DNA from: Ciona intestinalis
Lineage: Eukaryota > Chordata > Ascidiacea > Phlebobranchia > Cionidae
Assembly (NCBI RefSeq): GCF_000224145.3
Contig: NC_020166.2
Coordinates: 7,408,512-7,472,511 of the forward strand
Reading direction: 5' to 3'
Length of the DNA stretch: 64,000 nt
In this document: one piece after another, positions 47,637-60,577 of the stretch
How positions within the stretch are numbered: position 1 is the stretch's first letter
How the letters are laid out: the number at the start of each line of letters is the position of its first letter
Position numbers and translations under genes: made by a program
The notes under the pieces: generated by a model
Seen by the model: only the letters and a program-made list of their open reading frames with translations
What the model was told of the DNA's origin: nothing
Databases searched by the model: none

Positions 47637-50600
47637 ATTAATAAAAACTAAGCAAACAGAGAAAGAAGAAATTGTAAAATTTGCAATACTTTTGAGTATA
47701 CTACTACCATATACTCCATACATTTGAGTATAAGCCATCTTTACATCTATATAATCTACATGTGTTAGTATAAATATAGTTACCTATGTAGTATATACAC
47801 ATAATTTAACACATCTAATTTATTAAAGATTTATTCTGTTCAGTTAAAAGTGGTCAAATATTTCGAGCTTTTAAAAGTTAAGCATTTTCTCATATATTTC
47901 TCATAGACCTTCTCATGGAGAATTATGTTTGAATGCATTTAACTATTTACAGTTTTAAACGACCGATTTTAACATTTGTTACAATTTCTCGTGCAAAGTA
48001 TGTTCGCTTTATTTTTAAAAAATCTTTTTTTCTCTTCTTTAAAATTAACTTACAGATGTACAAATTACAAGTAGATTTCCCATGACTTTAAACTTGTTAA
48101 TATTATCGACAACTCTGTACGTTTCTTTTTTAAAACGAACGTCACATTTTGTTTTGTACACGTATGTTAAACCAAAATTAATAAAATCATAGTCTGAAAG
48201 AGTAATTAAAACAACACAGCAAAGATACAGCATTCTGACATAACAATATACCATCTGCATTGACGATTATGGAATAACACAGATCAATTACGCCATAGAC
48301 TATAACTATTGAAGCAGAATTGCGATAAATTTATAATAAGTCTCAAAATAAAAAAAAAACGCAAAATTGTGGCTTGGAACTAATATACAATGTACAGTTT
48401 TTAAACTGTCTACCTTTAGGTCGCAATTTGCATTACCATGTGCTAATGAGTTGTTAAACTGTCGGTACATTGTACAGTAATTCCTAGGATCATATTGGCA
48501 TTTGTGCAACTTAACGTTTTATTATTAACCGGTACGTAAGCTCATTGTATTCCGTGTTTTCGCCGAGATATCTTTTATGTTTGTTGGTGCATTTTTGATC
48601 TGAATGTGAGGTACAAATAGAAATGGCGATGATCAGAAAAAATGGCGTCGGCCGGCGAAAACTGAGCTTTATGTGCTATAGCGCGTGGTCAAATGCTAAA
48701 ATTTAATTTGTGTAATGATAAGAGTTTTTTTTTTATCACAGCCGCATTTGCAGTTGTTTTTGTATTTATTAATTATTTTCTATTTGTTTTCTATTTGACG
48801 ACCGCGTAGCCCGTTTTACCGTTAGGCAGGCGTAAGGGTCTTTATTTCCGAAAATCTATTATCTCAAAATTCTTAAAATAATTTGGTTTGCAATTTTTCG
48901 TTTATTTCATTAGCTGGTACCTTGTTCGACGCTTATTTTCCAAACCATTTCATGCACCGTTGGATTTGAAGCACTCAGTATGCGCGCAGTCACCGGCAAT
49001 GTTATCGCGAAGGCCTAAACCGATTAGGATAGCATTTTTAAACATTTTAAACAAAAACATTTAGATTTTAAATAAACCTGTTTACTGTGCGGGGCGCCAG
49101 TAATATTTAGTTAAAAATTCTCTTTACGGTCGTAATATGATACTGTAGACTGTAGTACATTCTGTAAACTAAAACTGCACATGGTGTTTGACTTATACAA
49201 ACAAACAACTTATGAATGATCTGTCAATGCTAAAATGTCCTTCAATAAATAAATTTGCTTCGCCCCCTCTCCCGATCACCTGCCTCGCTTCTCTGCCACA
49301 ATGACTCTGCGAGAGAGAACTTGCGAAAAAGCGTTTGTACTTGAATTTGTCTGAGTTTTAGAGCTGCCGCTTCGCCGTGAAACCGAAGGGGGTTAAAAAA
49401 CGCGTCAAGTCGCGCTTGGCGTAACCCAAGAGTAAAAGTGTCGGGTGCCGAGAGACAGGTCAAAATTTTGCGAAATTTACTTCAAAATGGTGGCCGGGGA
49501 AGTTTTTAATCCTCTCTGTCGTCACAATCGCACCATTGATGATGTAACGACCTACACCGTGCCCAATATCAGTCAACATTGATCCATACAAAGCGCTATG
49601 TGAGGTCAAAATAATGCTCGCATTATTTGTGACGAAACAATACGCGTATTGTGACGCGGTTGAATGACCCAATAGTAAATAAATCCCCAATAAACGGAGT
49701 AACATCCAAAGTAGTTTTCTTCGATAACATCAAAATATGTCAAAATATGTTTACTATGGCATAAGACAATAATAAGTTTATTCTGTTAATAACAGCACGA
49801 CGCTACAAAAAGTTTTTAAACTAAGTTTTAGTGAATGGATTTTTCTTTGCATATTTTTTTTGTGGAATTTAGCATTCTACTATTTTAAAACCACAGTTTA
49901 ACATAAAACCGTCTATTCTATTTCTGTATTGTAAGTCACAAACACGCAACGGATTAGTCGGTAATGTAGTGATATCGTTATGATATGTCATTCAAACAAA
50001 TTGGCTACGATGCGGTCGCCTATCTGTTCCAATTGCGATAACCGCTTGCCGCAGATATACAAAATAAAGTCTCAATTTAACTTTTAATTTGTGGCGACGG
50101 GAGTTAGCGCAGTGTAACTGGCAACTATGACATTCTTTAAATCGTGCGGCGACTTTCTCAAAATTGACCTGCATGTTCTAATATTTTGCACGGTTGTAAA
50201 AAGTACCACAATCAAATCGTCATTGGAAAAAATTTAACAGTGTATGCGTAAGGCATATACACGCCATTATACTCACTGTGGAAACCTTGGGGAACTGCTC
50301 TTACAATAAAAAAGCATAAAAAAATTATTAAGTTTTCTTTCTTAAGGAAAGTCAAACCTGTTTTCTGTTTTATTTTACAAAATAGTTGGACAACAAGTTT
50401 ATGGCATTAAAAAATATAGTAAAATATTATCAGCAAAATTGTAATGTTTCATCCACAGCATGATTGCATTTAAAGATTGAAGACTATTCGGAAAATTAAC
50501 GTAAAAGCGATCGTTAATAGCATTTGTTTTGGAGAAATCGGACATGTCTACTTTAAACAGGATATTCTTAGTTGTTCTTGGCGAAATAGTCTTGGTGATA

Positions 50601-53600
50601 GATGGGTTTGAAATGTCAAACAACACAAAACACGGCTAAGATTTATATTTGCAATTTTTAGTAGTTTCTCAGGTGCTGTACGCAATGTTTGTGGATAGTA
50701 GTGTTGTATTTTACGCCGTTTGCAGTTTGAATGTATACAGATGCGCTGTTTGTAGCATTTGAGTCACCTAAGATGTCTCAGAGCGTAGCAGTTGCAAGAA
50801 ATATAATCATAGAGAACTGTTATAATTTTTATTAGTTCTCTATGATGTACCGTACAGCTAGAAATAATGTGAAATAAAGATGTAATTTCAAGAAAGAAAC
50901 TGTACCGCCGTTAAATGCTCTGCACGTGTTCTGTCATCGTTTAAATAGTTTTGGAACCAGTTGTTTTAATAATATTTGAAAAGTTTTGACCAGCAAGATA
51001 TAATATTTTTACATAAAGACTCTGAAGTTGTGTAGCCAACGCAACAGCTTTGAAACAAAATAGAAAAAATCCGTAGCAAGTCTCCAACTCCAAGTATGTA
51101 ACATGTTTAATTAGCAGTGTATGCACTTTTGCATTCTAACTTTTATTGTATAGGTGTAGCGGTTTGTTTACAAAGTTAGAAATTTAAAGAGAACGTTTCA
51201 TTGTCACAGCACAAAACAAAACAACTTTGTACCAAAAGCTGTGTATACGTTGAAATGCCTATGTATTGGAAATGATGTTAACTCTCGGTGTAATATTAAA
51301 TACATATATACTTATTAGTATGGTAGGCACACGGCCTAATACAGATTTCTCTAGTGGGCCGTGGTAGGCATTACACATAATACACAGTTTAATTTTTCTA
51401 TCAGTTTGTAAACAACAGTATATACGCTATATATACGTTCGGAAAACAACTATTAGAGAGTCGTATAGTTTCTACTTAGTATTTCGTACAAAGAAATCTT
51501 CTTGTTATTATAAAGTGCATAAAATGTGTTTCCTATGAGTGTTTTACTATACATATCGATATAAAATGTATTGTTGTGAGACGCTGATCGGTTTTTAAAT
51601 TGTTGTGGATACGCTGTAGGAAGTTTTGTGTTGTAAGTTACGTTTTACATTCAGGATTTCCTCATAGGTTTTAAACTGGTAGAGTGTACAGTTTAGGAGT
51701 TTAATTCAATAAGCAACTTAGTGTAAAATGTTGTGACACTTTCGTTCCCAAACATTCCCTCTTAGCGTAACAACACATGCCAAACTAACTACTACGGCGA
51801 CTGTAGGTTTGACCAGAGTTGCATGGAAGCGGTTAGTGTATACAGGCGAAAAGCTGTGTGTGTTCACGTCACACGCCCCACTTGCATTCTGAGTGGGTTC
51901 ATGTAGTTTTAAACCAGCTGTACCCCAACCTATGACCGCCGCGGACAACTGACCTGACGTGAACAGTCACGGGTCAAGTATACACATAGTATAACGCGCT
52001 GGACAGGTTAGAAGCCCAGCATTTTTACACTGCAAGCATAGCGCAGGTGACGCTTTGAAAACTGACGTTTGGTTTGCTGCCATGTCGAAATGATGTCATA
52101 ATTTATTTATGACTCTGTTAGACTTTAGAGAATGACGTATTGATTTAATTTTAGCACGTAAAACGTACTTTTAAACGAAACAGTTTTTAACTTGCGCTCT
52201 GCGGTAATTTCGCTTAACACAAACCAAGTAATATTTAGCTACACACATTTGCAAATATTTTGTAAAATAGGCCAATTAAAAAAAAAACAAAATAGATGAT
52301 TAATTGCTCTTTGGTGTCACTTGGTGGTTTGTTTTGTAAAAAAAGGGTTTTAAATGCAATTTTATATATGTACTTCAAGTTGCATCCAATATTTTTTGCT
52401 TTTGTTTTATCTAAGATTCTAACAGCTTCCCGAAAAATATTTTTCGATATATACTGCCACATCGCAAAAATTAAATTTCAAAATTAGGATTGTGGTCTTA
52501 GTGGGTAAAATTTTTGTTTTAAACGAAAAAAACAAACCGTAAAAAAGATCGGTTGGTAAAATCGTTAACGCGGTAAAATTAAACAACACTGTTTAATGCA
52601 GTTTTTGTTCAACTGCGTATTAAAACATTTTAAGATTGCTACCAGTTTTACCCATACTTTTATTTGTACTTTTTTATTTAGTTTAGGTTTTATTTTTTGA
52701 CAAGCATATTTTCGTATAAAGAAGTTTGTATTCTCCATGTTTTATTTTGTACACTATCACTTAAGGATAGAGAAATGTGATGTAAAGTTTGAAACATTTG
52801 TTGTCGTTTTCCATTAATGATACTAGAATTCCAAACTTTGAATTTCAATTTCGATTTTAAGTTCGTTACGAATCAGCAAAATGAAAATATTCCTTTAGAC
52901 CCAAATGGTTCGCGTTTCGCCATAGTCGGACACAACGCTATTTTTTGACTCAAATATTTAAACCCTTTACTGACCGCTGCCTTATCTCCAACGGCAAGAT
53001 AGATGTGTTCTAGAGTTACAGTTATTTCTTTGTGGCTTGTTATCTCACAAACATTGAACAGGCGTTGAAAGCGTGCACCTAAGCGTCTGTATCAAAACAA
53101 CTTCAGGTCTGAAGTTAGAAAATGGCGGCTTGTTTTTTGCCGCGGCACCTGGGATGTCGTATTAAGGTTTCGCAAATCAGATTTCCTTTTACTTGCTGGT
53201 CGTTTTAGGCGTCCCTGCGTTAATTAGTTACTTTTAGTGAAGTGTTCCAATGATAAAGGTGCATGAACGTTGTCATATTTATAGTGATTTTTTTATTGTT
53301 AGTTTGCCATAAATTTTGTAAAAATTAACGATTTTTAAAATTTACCTCTTCAAGCGTGTTTTTAATTCTTGATCAGTCAGTTAGTTTGATTTTCCGTTGA
53401 ATACTTTCCGGACACCCCTGATTTAAAAACGACACGCGTATTTGTTTGATACCCGTAGTGGGTGGTTAAGTGCGTTGTGCAAAGCCATTAAGAGTCGGAA
53501 TTTAGAAAGTGGACCTGTGATAGCTTCTACTATGATCCATTCAAGCAGCACACTCGATAAGCCCGGCCAGTTGTGACCAGCATTTCACTTCAGTCCCCAA

Positions 53601-54616
53601 ATAAAAACAAATCTTCCATTTGTGGTCTGTTTTCTTTTCTGTGGCTAAGATTAAAAGACTGACAAGATAAAACGACGACCTTACAAATGAACTGGAACGC
53701 TCAATTCCATTACGTTTTTAGACTCGCTACAATTTTCCAACGAAAAGTGTTTCCGTTTTCGCGAGAGACGTTTTTGCCTCCGTATACCAAATCAAAATCT
53801 TAGTTTGGTGGGCTCGCATTCTTTGCTCGTCGACAAGTTTACGTAACTTAGGTGACAGGAAATCATTCCTTTCCCGTTAAATTACCGATAACGCTTTGCT
53901 TTACCTGTATAACTTATACATGCGAAGGTTAGACAAACTACCGCTAAATCTTATAATACACATGAATCAAAATAATGTGTAAAGATTTTTACCTGGCTAG
54001 GCCGAGACATTTTGCCGATTTTTTTTGATAAAAACGTTGGTCAACACTGGTGGAAGTGGGGGTTTAAAATATGGCATATTTCCTGTTCGGTCCCCGGGAT
54101 GCCGTCTCCCTGACAGTACTGCCTGGCTAACACCTGCGTTCCCGACACGGTTCATCAGCTTCCTCCTACGGTTGGCTGGTGCGCACGAAATAAATTGCTT
54201 CGATGTGTCTAAGCCGGCCCACCGTCGGAATTGTGACGTAACAAAGAAACGCGATGCAATGATCCGTCTATCGAATTGACACGATCCACAAAATGAGGTA
54301 TTTCAAGTTTTCAAGCAACATTTCGCTCCTTCCGCTTCGTTCGCATCAGCGACATTTTTGGTACCACCGCAAGACAAATGCTCGTGGTGGTCGCCCTTTG
54401 ATCGGTTGTCCTTTGCTGTCGTTTCTCCATTAATCACGAAAACGATTCCACTTTAGATTACGGTACATTAAGTCTCAATAATAGGTTACACTTCGCATCG
54501 GAAAAGGTGCCACCAATTTTGAATGAACACGTTTGGTTGTTAACTGCAAGCAGTAAAGTAATCAATGGCGACCTGCCTTGAATTCAGCTCAGGTTACAGC
54601 GAACGAACTATTTATA

Positions 54617-54753
54617 TAGTACTGTGGGGTAAGATGGGACACCTTTGGCACATAATATCGGTTTTAAAATTCTTAATGAATGTTCTTTGTATATTACCAA
54701 ATAGGACGAGACAATTTAATGAAAACATGTCCCACCTGGCCCCAGTCTGCAAT
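54617..54753 (-). mobile_element. MITE, same family, internally deleted
   Basis: TATAGTACTGTGGGGTAAGA, GGGACACCTTTGGCACATAA and ACATGTCCCACCTGGCCCCA. The central TTTAAAC/CCGTTGTT block is missing. Confidence 0.75.
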
Positions 54754-56122
54754 ATACATCCGTTTAATTGGGTAGGAACAAAATTTTTCGCACTTTTGGT
54801 AGCAGATAAACGCGTTAGCCAAAGACAACACGCCCGAGTTTTAGTGTAAAGTTAAATCTGACAACCGCCGTTCCCACGTATTGTTTTTGAAACAAATTGA
54901 AAAGAAACTTCTCTCATTGCAGTGACGCGTGTGGTCGTGAGATTGCGTTACCTTGTTGCCCACTTTACTTTCAAGCATACATGCATTGGCAAAGGCAAGC
55001 GACATATTTTGCTGAAGTATCGCATAACACTCACACTCGCACGTGTGATGCCGTTTCGAATTCATTCTTTGTTGCGTGTTGTGATACACCACATGAAAAA
55101 TGAATACGAAAGTAACAGTCGGCATGTGAAATGAATTTTATACATATCAGAAATTCTTTGCCTGTTTTTTTTTACCATTTAAAACGGGAAGGTTTATTAA
55201 GGCATTGACAATTTGCGCATAGTAAATAAAATGTATGTATTTTTTAATGTTATAACAGATCGTTAATACGGAGTTTAGGCGTATACTATGTTCTTTAATC
55301 AGAATTAAACAAATTAAGATGTTTAACTCATTGCAATACCGGACTTGGCGAAAATATTTCGCGTTGTTGTAATGTTTTTTTTAAATGGGTTTTTATGTTT
55401 GTGTCGATTGAACACATAACTGTCACCAGACACGTGTTAAAAACGTCAAACTTCATGTTCCACTTTAAACTGCATAGTTTCGCTTCTTTATCCAAGTCAC
55501 CCATATAAAGGGTACGAACCCCTGCTTTGCGGGGTTAAACTTGGGTGTCAGGTTGCTCCGAGCAACCCCAATGCTGATCCAAACTTTTACATGTATCGAT
55601 ATCCGTGCTTTGTATGTACACTATAGCTCGACCGTCATCGTTTTACTATACTTTGCATATGCATGTTATAGGTTGAAGCTGCAGCGTAAGATAATCTATG
55701 TTGTATCAAGGCTATCTACATAAATTGGATTCTTATGCAATATAAAGACTACTAAACTTTAGTCTATCAGATTTTTCCTACTATCTGATTTACATGCAAC
55801 AGTTTTTGATGAATAAGCTTATTTTATCTAATCAAGTTTATTGCGTTGTGTTTTCGATTAAGACACTTCTTCCCTTCTTGCGTTTTTTAATATAAAAAAG
55901 CCTTGTAAGTGTAAAAAATGTATTTGACAAGGGTTAAAACAAAATACAGGAAAACATTCGGCTGACAATGTAAACATATGTTCCGCGCAAGTTTAATTGA
56001 AGAAACACAAGGTACTGACAGTATATGCGGCGCTAGTAATGCTATAGCGGGTACACGGCAATGGTGAAAACTTGAAAATTTAAACTTAAAACAAAAAAGT
56101 TTATTTTTGTTTTAAAACACTC

Positions 56123-57687
56123 TTAATAACTTTCGTTGCGATGTTCAAAATTTGTGAAATATTCTGTTGAAGGAAAGAATGTATCAAGCTCTCCAGCTAG
56201 CGGTGGTGTAGTTAGGTTATTTTGATCCGCTTGGTGGAAGTAGGGGGCTAAATGTTCATTTTCGTCGTTGGTCTTGATTTGATTGACAGATTGGTGGCGT
56301 GCAATTTCATCGTTAATTCTACTCTGTGGTTAAATAAGCATTACTAATATATTGCGTATTAAATCTGAAATAATGAGTTCTGTGCAATTCAAAAATATAT
56401 AACTGTGTGGGGTATAAGGGAGTCTGTTAGCACCTGAATTCCATACTTCCTGGTTGTGTTTTGCACGTTGGAATATTGTGTGTAATGATTATTATAGGCA
56501 AACCCATAAGTTTAATACAAGTTTGTCACGCTGCCTTATATAATTTATACAGCAATATGTACGCTGTTAAAACATGTAAATAGCTATAGCTTGACAATGC
56601 GCATAAAGTGTTTTACCAGAATAGTGTATAGTTGTAAAACCGCTATAAAGATATCTTTGTTAGGCCACAGTACAGCTAGCACAACAAGTAACTATTTACA
56701 CCCAAGCGTGGAAATTTCCTTCAGTTTTCTTGCACAGCTGAATAGTTGTTCTTTACTTTTATATCATCCAACTAAACTACATTTATCACTATCTTACCCA
56801 GTCAGTTTTTCTTCTCTTGACTGCAATGACGTCAGGATCTATCTCGAAGTCACATTTACGTTTCGTTGAAATTTCCTCGTTAAATTGATCATGATTATCA
56901 GTTTCATATTCCTTGAGAAAAGATAATGTTTTTATTAAAAATCAAAAGTTTCGTTTTTATCAGACGAGCACTACTGTATATATGGGATTTATTATGTTGA
57001 TAGATGTAAAAAAAGAAAATGTATACGATGTTGTGAAAATAGTTAACTGTGTTATTCATTGCACATCATCGGGGTATAAACACCTTTTCTGCTCAAATAT
57101 ATATTTACCTGTGACGGGGTTTTCTTCACCAAAACTTTACTAAGATGTCTTATGTAATCTGAAGCCAGTCTCAAAACTTTGATCTTCGATATTTTCGTAT
57201 CAGATGGAAGATTTGGAATTCTATCGCGCAGATCGTCGAATGCTTTGTTGATGTTTAAATTCCTTTCTCTTTTCCTGAGGTTTGTTCGAACCCTTGTTTG
57301 ATAACTTGGTTCTTCTTGCTGCTCTGTATGGCTAACGTTAGACACATATTGCTGGAGTAAAGTAAACCCATTTGCTTCCATGTAATTCGGTTGAGGTTCG
57401 AAGTGATAATACGGGTGACTCGGACGCGACGACTCATACGGCTCTTCAACCGACGACCCCGGAGAGTCTTGGTCGTAATAAGAACCCCCGCTACCCTCCC
57501 AATGTTGTAAGTTAGGCCCTGCTACCATGTGTGGGTTTTCGGTTGCAAAGCATTCAAAGCGCGGTCTTTCATTGAAAACTTCACCGAATTGTGAATCCGC
57601 CACGTTCCAGCATTGATGTTGCTCGTTGTACGAAGGTGTCGGGTTCGAGTCATCTTGCGTCATCGTGCGCATAACTACTGTTGTCAT
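56123..57687 (-). CDS. Hand/Twist-type bHLH transcription factor with atypical basic region
   Basis: Three exons in transcript order: 57687-57109, 56911-56798, 56323-56123. All introns are phase 0, and they total 297 aa. The bHLH domain spans residues ~132-186: basic RVRTNLRKRER, helix 1 NINKAFDDLRDRIPNLP, loop SDTK, helix 2 ISKIKVLRLASDYIRHLSKVL. The loop and helix 2 (DTKISKIKxLRLA) resemble Hand most, then Twist. At the position of the near-invariant E-box-contacting Glu (NxxER) this protein has Lys139. Exon 2 ends KRRKTDW, with an NLS-like KRRK, and exon 3 adds an acidic, Asn-rich tail ending FEHRNESY. The N-terminus is rich in Pro, Ser, Tyr and Glu. Reading straight past the exon 1 donor (57108) gives 18 extra codons, which I take as intron. 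It could be the Hand-related gene known in ascidians; this is not certain. Confidence 0.82.
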
Positions 57688-58789
57688 GTTAAGCTACTGT
57701 GTTGCTGTGAAAGTAAAACTGTTAAAATAGCGAAAAATTTCACACCAGACTTTAAATTTGCCACGTGAAACTAAAACTGCGTCCCCGGCTAACCACACCA
57801 AACAATGCCACTAAACGTATTTTTTCTGCTTCTTAACGCATTTGTCACATACGGCTATATAGATACCAATTAGGCTCTATGCTATACCATGACTCTACAA
57901 CTCTGCTTAGATAAATTAAAACGCGCCTTCGTTTTATATACACCGTTTCACGCGATCGTCCGACGTTGAAAAAAGGCGATGCGACTAATTAGGAAAACGC
58001 TTCTGTGACGTCACAGTATCGTTTCGAGAATTAACGCGACGCTTGTTCGGTTTGCGTTTGGAATTACTTACTATTTACATTATATTAATCGTTCTTTTGT
58101 GCGAGGTGCACCGCAAACAGAGTATCTCGAGACGAGAGAAGCAATCCCATAGTAGGACGGTGAGAAGCTAATATTAATTCCCCACCGAGCAGTCTGTTCT
58201 GCAGATAACACAAATGACTGAAACAACTTTTACTGTAATGCTCAATTTTGACATATGTTGCAACCATTGTGCGTCAGGGGAGACACACTTGTTTAGATAA
58301 CTGTGGAGGATTATCGTCCTAACGGCGATCCCAAATGCAGTAAAGACTATCATGTATCAATATGAAAAAAACCTTCATAGTTTCAGCTTTCTTTTTAGGA
58401 TAAATTCGCGCTTCTAACTATTAAGTTTATTAGTAAAGTCTTAGGGTTTCAATTTTTTTCGCATACGTAAATAAGTATATCTGTTAAGTGATTTATAAAA
58501 CCCCTTAAAAGCTTTGAATGCCGTTTCCAAGCGCCTGGAATATAGCAATATATAATTTAAACCTAACAAACCTTTTAGACAGTTGTTTCGGCCCTAAACC
58601 TAATCGTATAACTGTTACTATTAAAAAAATCAGGTCAAACGTTTTTAACGGGTTGCCGTATACCAGGGTCGTTTTTTCCAGTTTGGTATGACGTTAAAAG
58701 TTTAGGTTAATTCTCGTAACTTTAACTGTTGTTTATTCATCGTATACACTTAAATGAATGTAATAAATTGTAGCTCTTTATTCTGCCTT

Positions 58790-58985
58790 GGCGCGGCAAT
58801 GAGAGTGGTTAAAACACGGGTTTTCTGTTTCATGCACTATGTGCCCGCTTACGAGTTACCTTGATATACCTTTGTGGAAATTCTTAAAATTTTGGTTATG
58901 TATGGCTGACAATTTAGACATTAAATAGTAGACCACTGGGTCTGATTCAAAACGTTATATTAGTTTCAGTTCCTACTTAACGAGG
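58790..58985 (-). mobile_element. SINE-like repeat, reverse copy
   Basis: GCCCGCTTACGAGTTACCTT, TATGTATGGCTGACAATTTA and TAGTAGACCACTGGGTCTGA correspond to the reverse of the family body seen at 29735 and 34645. Confidence 0.55.
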
Positions 58986-60337
58986 TGGTAACTTTTCGCC
59001 CCTTTTAATGCGGAAGTACTGACGAGGTCACATTTTACGAGGCAGCGGTTAAATGCGAGCCGTTTAACCCGCCATGATAGCTGGTATGAAGGCAGGTGAA
59101 TGGGACGGATAGAAGGTTGGTGCAAGGTTTACTATTATGTGGCGGGTGTAAAAGCTGGGCTAAATATAATACAAAACCGGCGTCGATTTTAACACACTGA
59201 ACTATCTTGGCCAAAAACTTGGCTGTATAAACATAAATGTAAAATAATCGTAATAAAATTTCGCAGACTTAAATGTCTACGGAAACTTTTTAAATTAAAT
59301 ATTACACAAATGCAGTAAAGTGTGGTTTAAAAAATATTTAATACGAAACGAGTTATTTTTTTTGCAACAAGTTTTTCCCAATAATTTTTACTTTAAATAT
59401 TGGTTGTGGTGTTCAAGTTGTAGTGTATGTTTGTTTTATGTGTATTCGTGTCTCAGAATTCCATAAGGTCAAACTGTAACCGTGTAAAGTCAAACCTTTG
59501 ATTGTTCACAGATCCTACGTAATAAGGAAGTCGTTCTAATTGATTATGACGTAATGAGGCCTATGCCACTCGTTATCAAAACAAACGATGCGATGAGTTT
59601 ATACGAATCTTAAGGACTGTTCTCTAAAGATTCGAAATTATATCGATAAGCGAACCGGTTACTACTTTAAGAAGGATAATAATAATTTGTCTGTAACAAA
59701 TTTAAAGTGACGAAAATAGAGTGTCTTTGACGGACTTAAAATATCCACGACAGACAAAAAATGTACGTAAGAAAAATTACTTTGACCTAAGAGGTTTTAG
59801 AAACGTCCATGGCGGCAAAAAAAGTCTGTGACACACACATGATTTCTGCTCTGTATACAATAAGTTTTTCTTTATGATTTTATACTTTGCGTGTCTATTT
59901 ATTATAGCTCCGCTACCTTGTATTGTATATTTTATCTTCTTCTGAATTCTCTCAAGACACTTTTAAATTAGTTCGAAAATTGAACTAATATATATTGCCA
60001 ACGGTACCGCATGTTAATCACAGCAAATTTACGTCGGTAAATATAAATAATTGAAGGGGTACCGGTGAAAGTGTGTACAGTGCTGATGGACGTACAATAA
60101 AAACTTACACACGGTGTAACTGCGAAAAATCGGACGCTGCACTCGTTAAGCCGCAGAAGTATTTTTCGTTGCTCACACAATGCGTATGAAGCAGCCAAGA
60201 TATGATTAAAAAATGGGGCCAAATTTAATATGAAGCAGCGGCTGCATTGCCAGAGTATCGACATCGATCCAATAATCTCAAAATTGAGTGAAATTTGTCT
60301 TAAAAAATATTTGAACGTTTCACACGGAACAATATTG

Positions 60338-60476
60338 TGACGTCACGAGAACATAAAAGTGCCGGTAATGGTGTGACGTCACAATGGTACTTTTGTATCG
60401 AATATAGTACGATGTTCTTAAACAAAAAAGTTCGAAGGGTCGCGATCGTGACGTCATAAATGCGACCGTGACGTCA
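60338..60476. promoter_or_regulatory. Cluster of four CRE/ATF palindromes
   Basis: Perfect TGACGTCA at 60338-60345, 60374-60381, 60449-60456 and 60469-60476, three of them extended to GTGACGTCAC or CGTGACGTCAC. The cluster lies 100-240 bp beyond the stop codon of the PP2A subunit gene. Binding by CREB/ATF-class bZIP factors is family knowledge; function here is inferred. Confidence 0.6.
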
Positions 60477-60577
60477 CGATAAAGCGAATCTTCATCGTTT
60501 GCTTTCTTTGGACTTCCCCGCTGTCCCTCCTTCGGGAAATTTCGATTTTTCGAACATGACGTAACCTTGGTTCAAGG

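Larger units (their letters stand above)
43859..56122. other. 12 kb gene-poor interval between FoxL2-like and bHLH genes
   Basis: No coding exon with splice context or family resemblance on either strand. It contains four copies of the MITE family, AT-rich stretches and patches of mixed-complexity DNA (for example 44170-45620, 46200-46700, 49240-49720, 53600-54500). Those patches do not look like repeats of this window and may be cis-regulatory. In a genome this compact, such an interval between two developmental regulators is most simply explained by enhancers. Confidence 0.5.
57688..60577. other. bHLH upstream region and intergenic interval
   Basis: A perfect TGACGTCA lies at 58006-58013, about 320 bp upstream of the bHLH start codon. 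One SINE-like copy is near 58790. Four further CRE palindromes cluster at 60338-60476. No supported gene. Confidence 0.5.

Noticed and set aside
49242-49463. 73-codon minus-strand frame with balanced composition
   Set aside because: Looks the most protein-like of the desert frames, but has no acceptor or donor in phase and no recognised family.
54025-54279. 84-codon plus-strand frame
   Set aside because: No family resemblance, adjoining sequence non-coding, no splice sites in phase.
57052-57108. C-terminal 18 codons of the continuous bHLH frame
   Set aside because: They follow a consensus GTAAAT donor, and two downstream exons with matching phase give a better C-terminus. An unspliced short isoform remains possible.
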